Assembly: GCA_037043015.1 (NCBI GenBank)
Contig: CM073323.1
Span: forward strand, 7,440,001 to 7,504,000
Direction: 5' to 3'
Length of the DNA: 64,000 bases
DNA from: Bryum argenteum
Taxonomy: Eukaryota > Streptophyta > Bryopsida > Bryales > Bryaceae
Shown here: one piece after another, positions 61,087 through 64,000 of the stretch
How positions within the stretch are numbered: the first letter of the stretch is position 1
How the letters are laid out: every line of letters starts with the position of its first letter
Notes under the pieces: generated by a model
What the model was told of the DNA's origin: nothing
What the model saw: the letters and a program-made list of their open reading frames with translations, nothing else
Databases searched by the model: none
Program-made: the position numbers and the translations under genes

Positions 61087-62546
61087 TGGCTAACATGGAG
61101 AAGCTCAAGGCTTTGTAAGGAAAGAATTTATAGGTTGGGAATAACAACCAAACAACAAAGTATAGTAATAGAGAAATGTGTTTAACAATAAAAAATATTT
61201 GATTTAGAACATGAATCCTTGGAGCTTGGCAAAGCTAGAAACCAAGAAGAGGAGAGTGCAATTTATAGGACAAAAAGTCTGACTTCCTAGAGGTAGAAAA
61301 TGAGTATGTGGGTACCCAATGTTACAATGCTATAATCTGCTCACCTAGATGAAGAAGAGAAACTCCAACCTATTTAGAGTGTGTTTCAAATAGTTGAATC
61401 AGCACATGTGTATTTTTCTTTCTTTATCCATAAAATTTGCAAATAAGACCAAAAGAGATTTTTTGTGGTTGATTGATTTGTTTAATAAAGGATTCTTTTT
61501 AGAAATATATCAAACATGGAGAATTTTGAGTAGATACTTTGCAACTTTAACTGTTAGGGTAGCATCAAAAGAAAGAAAAGCAAAAAGAGTACTCTCTGAG
61601 CATTTCGCAGCAGTCTCATTTGCAATTCAAGTTAAAGGAAGCACCATAGAAATGAACAAAACACAGACTATTGAGAATCGATATCACTGCGAGGTGTCTT
61701 GTGATCGGGGAGTATTAAGAAATGATGTTATACAATATTACTGCATCACATGTTCGATCATGCTCTTACGACGATGGTCCTAAATGCCGATTGTTCTCGA
61801 TTCGCGAGTACAATGCCAGAAACACAAAGAGCAGATTCAAAAGGGAAAAGAGTGTTCCCTAAGCATCTCCAGATTTGTGATCGTGGGATTAGGGTACAAG
61901 GAAGCACTATAGCCATGAACAAGACAGACAATTGGGAATCAGTATCACCAATCTTATTGCGAGGTTGCCAACAAATGCTTGAAAACATACGGAATGCATC
62001 ACGCCTACTATCAGATTTCTAAATGCTGAATGTAGACACATTGTCAAAAACACGAAGGCTAGATTCAGGAGTGCTCTCTGAGCATCGCACTGCAGTCTCT
62101 AGGCATTTGTGCAATTAGGGTTCCGAAGAAACACCATAAACCTTGAACAGTTAAGAATCGATATAAGCGATCTTCTTTGCGGGGTAGCTCGTGGTTGACG
62201 ACAGATGCTTGAAATCTGACTAGTTCGTTATTGCAAGTACAATGCCAGAAGCACAAGATGGCAGTTTCAGAAGACAGAAGAGCACTCCCTAAGCAGTCTC
62301 CAGATTTGTATTTGTACAATTAGGGTTCAGAAAGAACGTAAAGAAGACAAAGAACTTGGGAATCGATATCACCAATCTTATTGCGAGAGTACCTCATGAT
62401 TGACAACAAAATGCTTGAAGACTTACGAATTCTTTATATTCGGCGCAGTTGGACAATCTCATCTCGTCACGAGCCTGTCTAGGAAGAGAGCCCGGTACAC
62501 TGGTGCCTGGGTCCAAAACTTGAAGGAAGATGCAGCAGGGATCGAA
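61087..62546. other. 3' flanks of the convergent RING and cytochrome c1 genes
   Basis: No supported coding sequence. The part from about 61587 is made of four diverged tandem repeats; the remainder is AT-rich. Confidence 0.55.
61587..62420. repeat. four diverged tandem repeats of about 210-265 bp
   Basis: Each unit starts GAGTGCTCTCTGAGCAT or similar (61587, 61850, 62069, 62280). It goes on to CAGTCTC, then AATTAGGGT, GAAGCACCATA, AAGACAGAC, GGGAATCGATATCACCAAT, CTTATTGCGAG, and an end near ATGCTTGAA. The repeats lead up to the 3' end of the cytochrome c1 gene and may include part of its 3' UTR. Confidence 0.82.
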
Positions 62547-63479
62547 CTAGTTGACCACATCGAACACAAGCTTCCGGGACTTGATGGGAGCCCACCTGAA
62601 TCGCTTGTAATAAATAGCCTGGAGCATAGCCAAAGAGAGAACAAAAATCCACTTCGCTCCAGCCAACTTGCGCTCGTCCATTTCGGGCTCCGCGGCCCAC
62701 GACAGAAATGTAACAACATCCTTAGCCATCTGCGACTCAGTAGCAGGAGTTCCATCCTCATATTCCACACCACCATCAGTCAACATCTTCGGCATAGCAA
62801 TAGCGCCCCCTGGAAAGTAAGGATTGTAATGCAAGCCCTCGCGCACAGAAACCCCGGCCGGAGGCTCACGGTAGCCAAGAAGCAATGCGAACACATAATT
62901 CTGCCCGTCGTGACGCGCCTTCGTGATCAGAGAAAGATCGGGAGGGTAGGCTCCTCCGTTCGCGAATCGGGCAGCCGATTCGTTCGGGTAGGGGCTCTGG
63001 AAATGGTCACTAGGTTTTCCGGGGCGCATGTACATCTCACCTTCATCGTTCGGGCCGTCCTCGACCTCGACCTCCGCTGCGAGACATTTCACCTCGTCTT
63101 CAGTGTATGCGACTCCGATCAGGTCCCGGTAGGCGACGAGGGAGGCGCTGTGGCAAGCGGCGCAAACTTGTTGGAAGACTTGGTGGCCGCGACGGATGGA
63201 GGAGTGATCGTAGCCACTCATGATACCGTTGTGGCTCCAAGAGTATTGTGGTGCTGCGAGCCCGTGCTCTGCTTCGTCGGCGTACGCTACGCCTGCAATC
63301 CCTAGGAGACCTGTCGCTCCTGCTCCTAGGAGTCCGAGGGCTCGCAATCCCTTGGCTCCCACTCCCTCGCTGGAATCCTCTTGCCCCTTCGCGGCCACCG
63401 CGCGTGGTAGCGAGGGTTGTGAGCTGTGCCGCAGCGCACGCGCCGCTCGCGACAACGCCCGCCCCACGGGTGTCGCCAT
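62547..63479 (-). CDS. CYC1: cytochrome c1, heme protein of respiratory complex III
   Basis: Uninterrupted 310-residue gene. Cytochrome c1 passes electrons from the Rieske protein to cytochrome c in the mitochondrial inner membrane. The heme attachment motif CAACH is at residues 106-110 and the axial Met in [10 protein letters not shown] at Met229. Conserved blocks include [20 protein letters not shown]-like sequence (here [20 protein letters not shown]) and [13 protein letters not shown]-terminal anchor helix ([20 protein letters not shown]) is near 277-296. The first 30 residues are Arg/Ala/Ser-rich, and a second hydrophobic stretch ([20 protein letters not shown]) follows, matching the bipartite presequence of the family. 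The ATG at 63479 (MATPVGR) is chosen by homology; the frame stays open upstream. Confidence 0.96.
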   Translation of the reverse strand: MATPVGRALSRAARALRHSSQPSLPRAVAAKGQEDSSEGVGAKGLRALGLLGAGATGLLGIAGVAYADEAEHGLAAPQYSWSHNGIMSGYDHSSIRRGHQVFQQVCAACHSASLVAYRDLIGVAYTEDEVKCLAAEVEVEDGPNDEGEMYMRPGKPSDHFQSPYPNESAARFANGGAYPPDLSLITKARHDGQNYVFALLLGYREPPAGVSVREGLHYNPYFPGGAIAMPKMLTDGGVEYEDGTPATESQMAKDVVTFLSWAAEPEMDERKLAGAKWIFVLSLAMLQAIYYKRFRWAPIKSRKLVFDVVN

Positions 63480-64000
63480 CGCCGTACTAACCCTAGAATT
63501 GATTTGCGAATGTGCTGTTTTCCCGATTGCAAAAAAGCTCCACAGACCTCGTGCACGACACACCCCTACCCCCCCCCTTGATGAGAGGAGAGGGGGAATA
63601 AGACGACGACGACGATTAGTCGCTTCTCGTCCGACGAACGTTCGGCTTTCGCCGTTTTGTACTTCAAAAGGTTCTTTTCCTTTTGCGAAAGGAGTACACG
63701 AACTGACGAACGATTGTTGAAGAATGAGTAACGTCTGAATTGTTGAATGTAGCTGAATAAATATGTCACTCCTAAGTCTAAATGAAAGGAACATTTTAAT
63801 TAGACGTTTTATGAATTGATGCAAGAAATTATTCCAGATCCTCAATTTCAGTTGTAGCTTCACTTCCAAATTAGGTTGTTTTTCTCAAGAGTGAATATAA
63901 TTAAAGTGACTCTGCAGATGAGTGAAAAACATAAAACGAGATCAAAACTACAAGTTTCACTCAAATTCAAATCTCTCTACATGTAAGCTTATGCTTCACT
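63480..64000. other. upstream region of the cytochrome c1 gene
   Basis: Presumed leader and promoter. A purine/pyrimidine-skewed, GC-rich part (63530-63640) is followed by AT-rich sequence. No other gene is seen. Confidence 0.5.

Noticed and set aside
62400-63305. 301-residue plus-strand frame
   Set aside because: It is antisense to cytochrome c1 and has no domain of its own.

Overview
The window is nuclear DNA of a land plant, most likely an early-diverging one. I favour a bryophyte such as a Marchantia-like liverwort, but the sequence alone does not settle this. Evidence for a plant is the gene set: RECQL3-type helicase, Brittle1-type carrier, plant-type NBP35 without the second cysteine pair, ORP3-type sterol-binding protein, SUMO ending GG-ATC, and a fructose-1,6-bisphosphatase exon. 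Genes have many short introns and wide AT-rich spacers. A LINE of a clade known best from green algae argues against a flowering plant.

Layout. 1-1823: 5' half of a RECQL3 helicase gene (minus), with an 8-base microexon. 4927-7174: ten-exon SirB1-like transglutaminase-fold gene (plus). 8.58-9.01 kb: minisatellite. 9.45-17.8 kb: a nearly complete but frameshifted non-LTR retrotransposon (minus) carrying APE endonuclease, reverse transcriptase, RNase H and a C-terminal restriction-like endonuclease, with a 2A-like motif near its N-terminus. 18.2-23 kb: a second retroelement-like unit with an RRM-like ORF1-type protein and a repetitive, apparently spliced upstream part. 26381-27826: intronless ORP gene. 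31.5-32.4 and 36.5-37.4 kb: two SUMO genes encoding the same protein. 40.6-42.1 kb: Brittle1-like carrier (minus). 49.2-49.8 kb: LSm10-like gene (minus). 51.6-53.0 kb: NBP35. 53.6-54.6 kb: CE6-like carbohydrate esterase. 54.66-58.12 kb: four inverted-repeat DNA elements in a chain, each separated by the same hexamer TGTACA. 58.26-59.65 kb: Harbinger-like element next to a lone terminal exon of fructose-1,6-bisphosphatase. 60454-61086: RING protein. 62547-63479: intronless cytochrome c1 (minus).

The host genes are unrelated housekeeping functions (DNA repair, lipid transfer, SUMO, nucleotide transport, Fe-S assembly, respiration) and form no operon-like unit. The more unusual content is in the mobile DNA: the dual-endonuclease LINE with a 2A motif, a SINE family that shares the LINE's 3' tail, and the TGTACA-linked chain of foldback elements.
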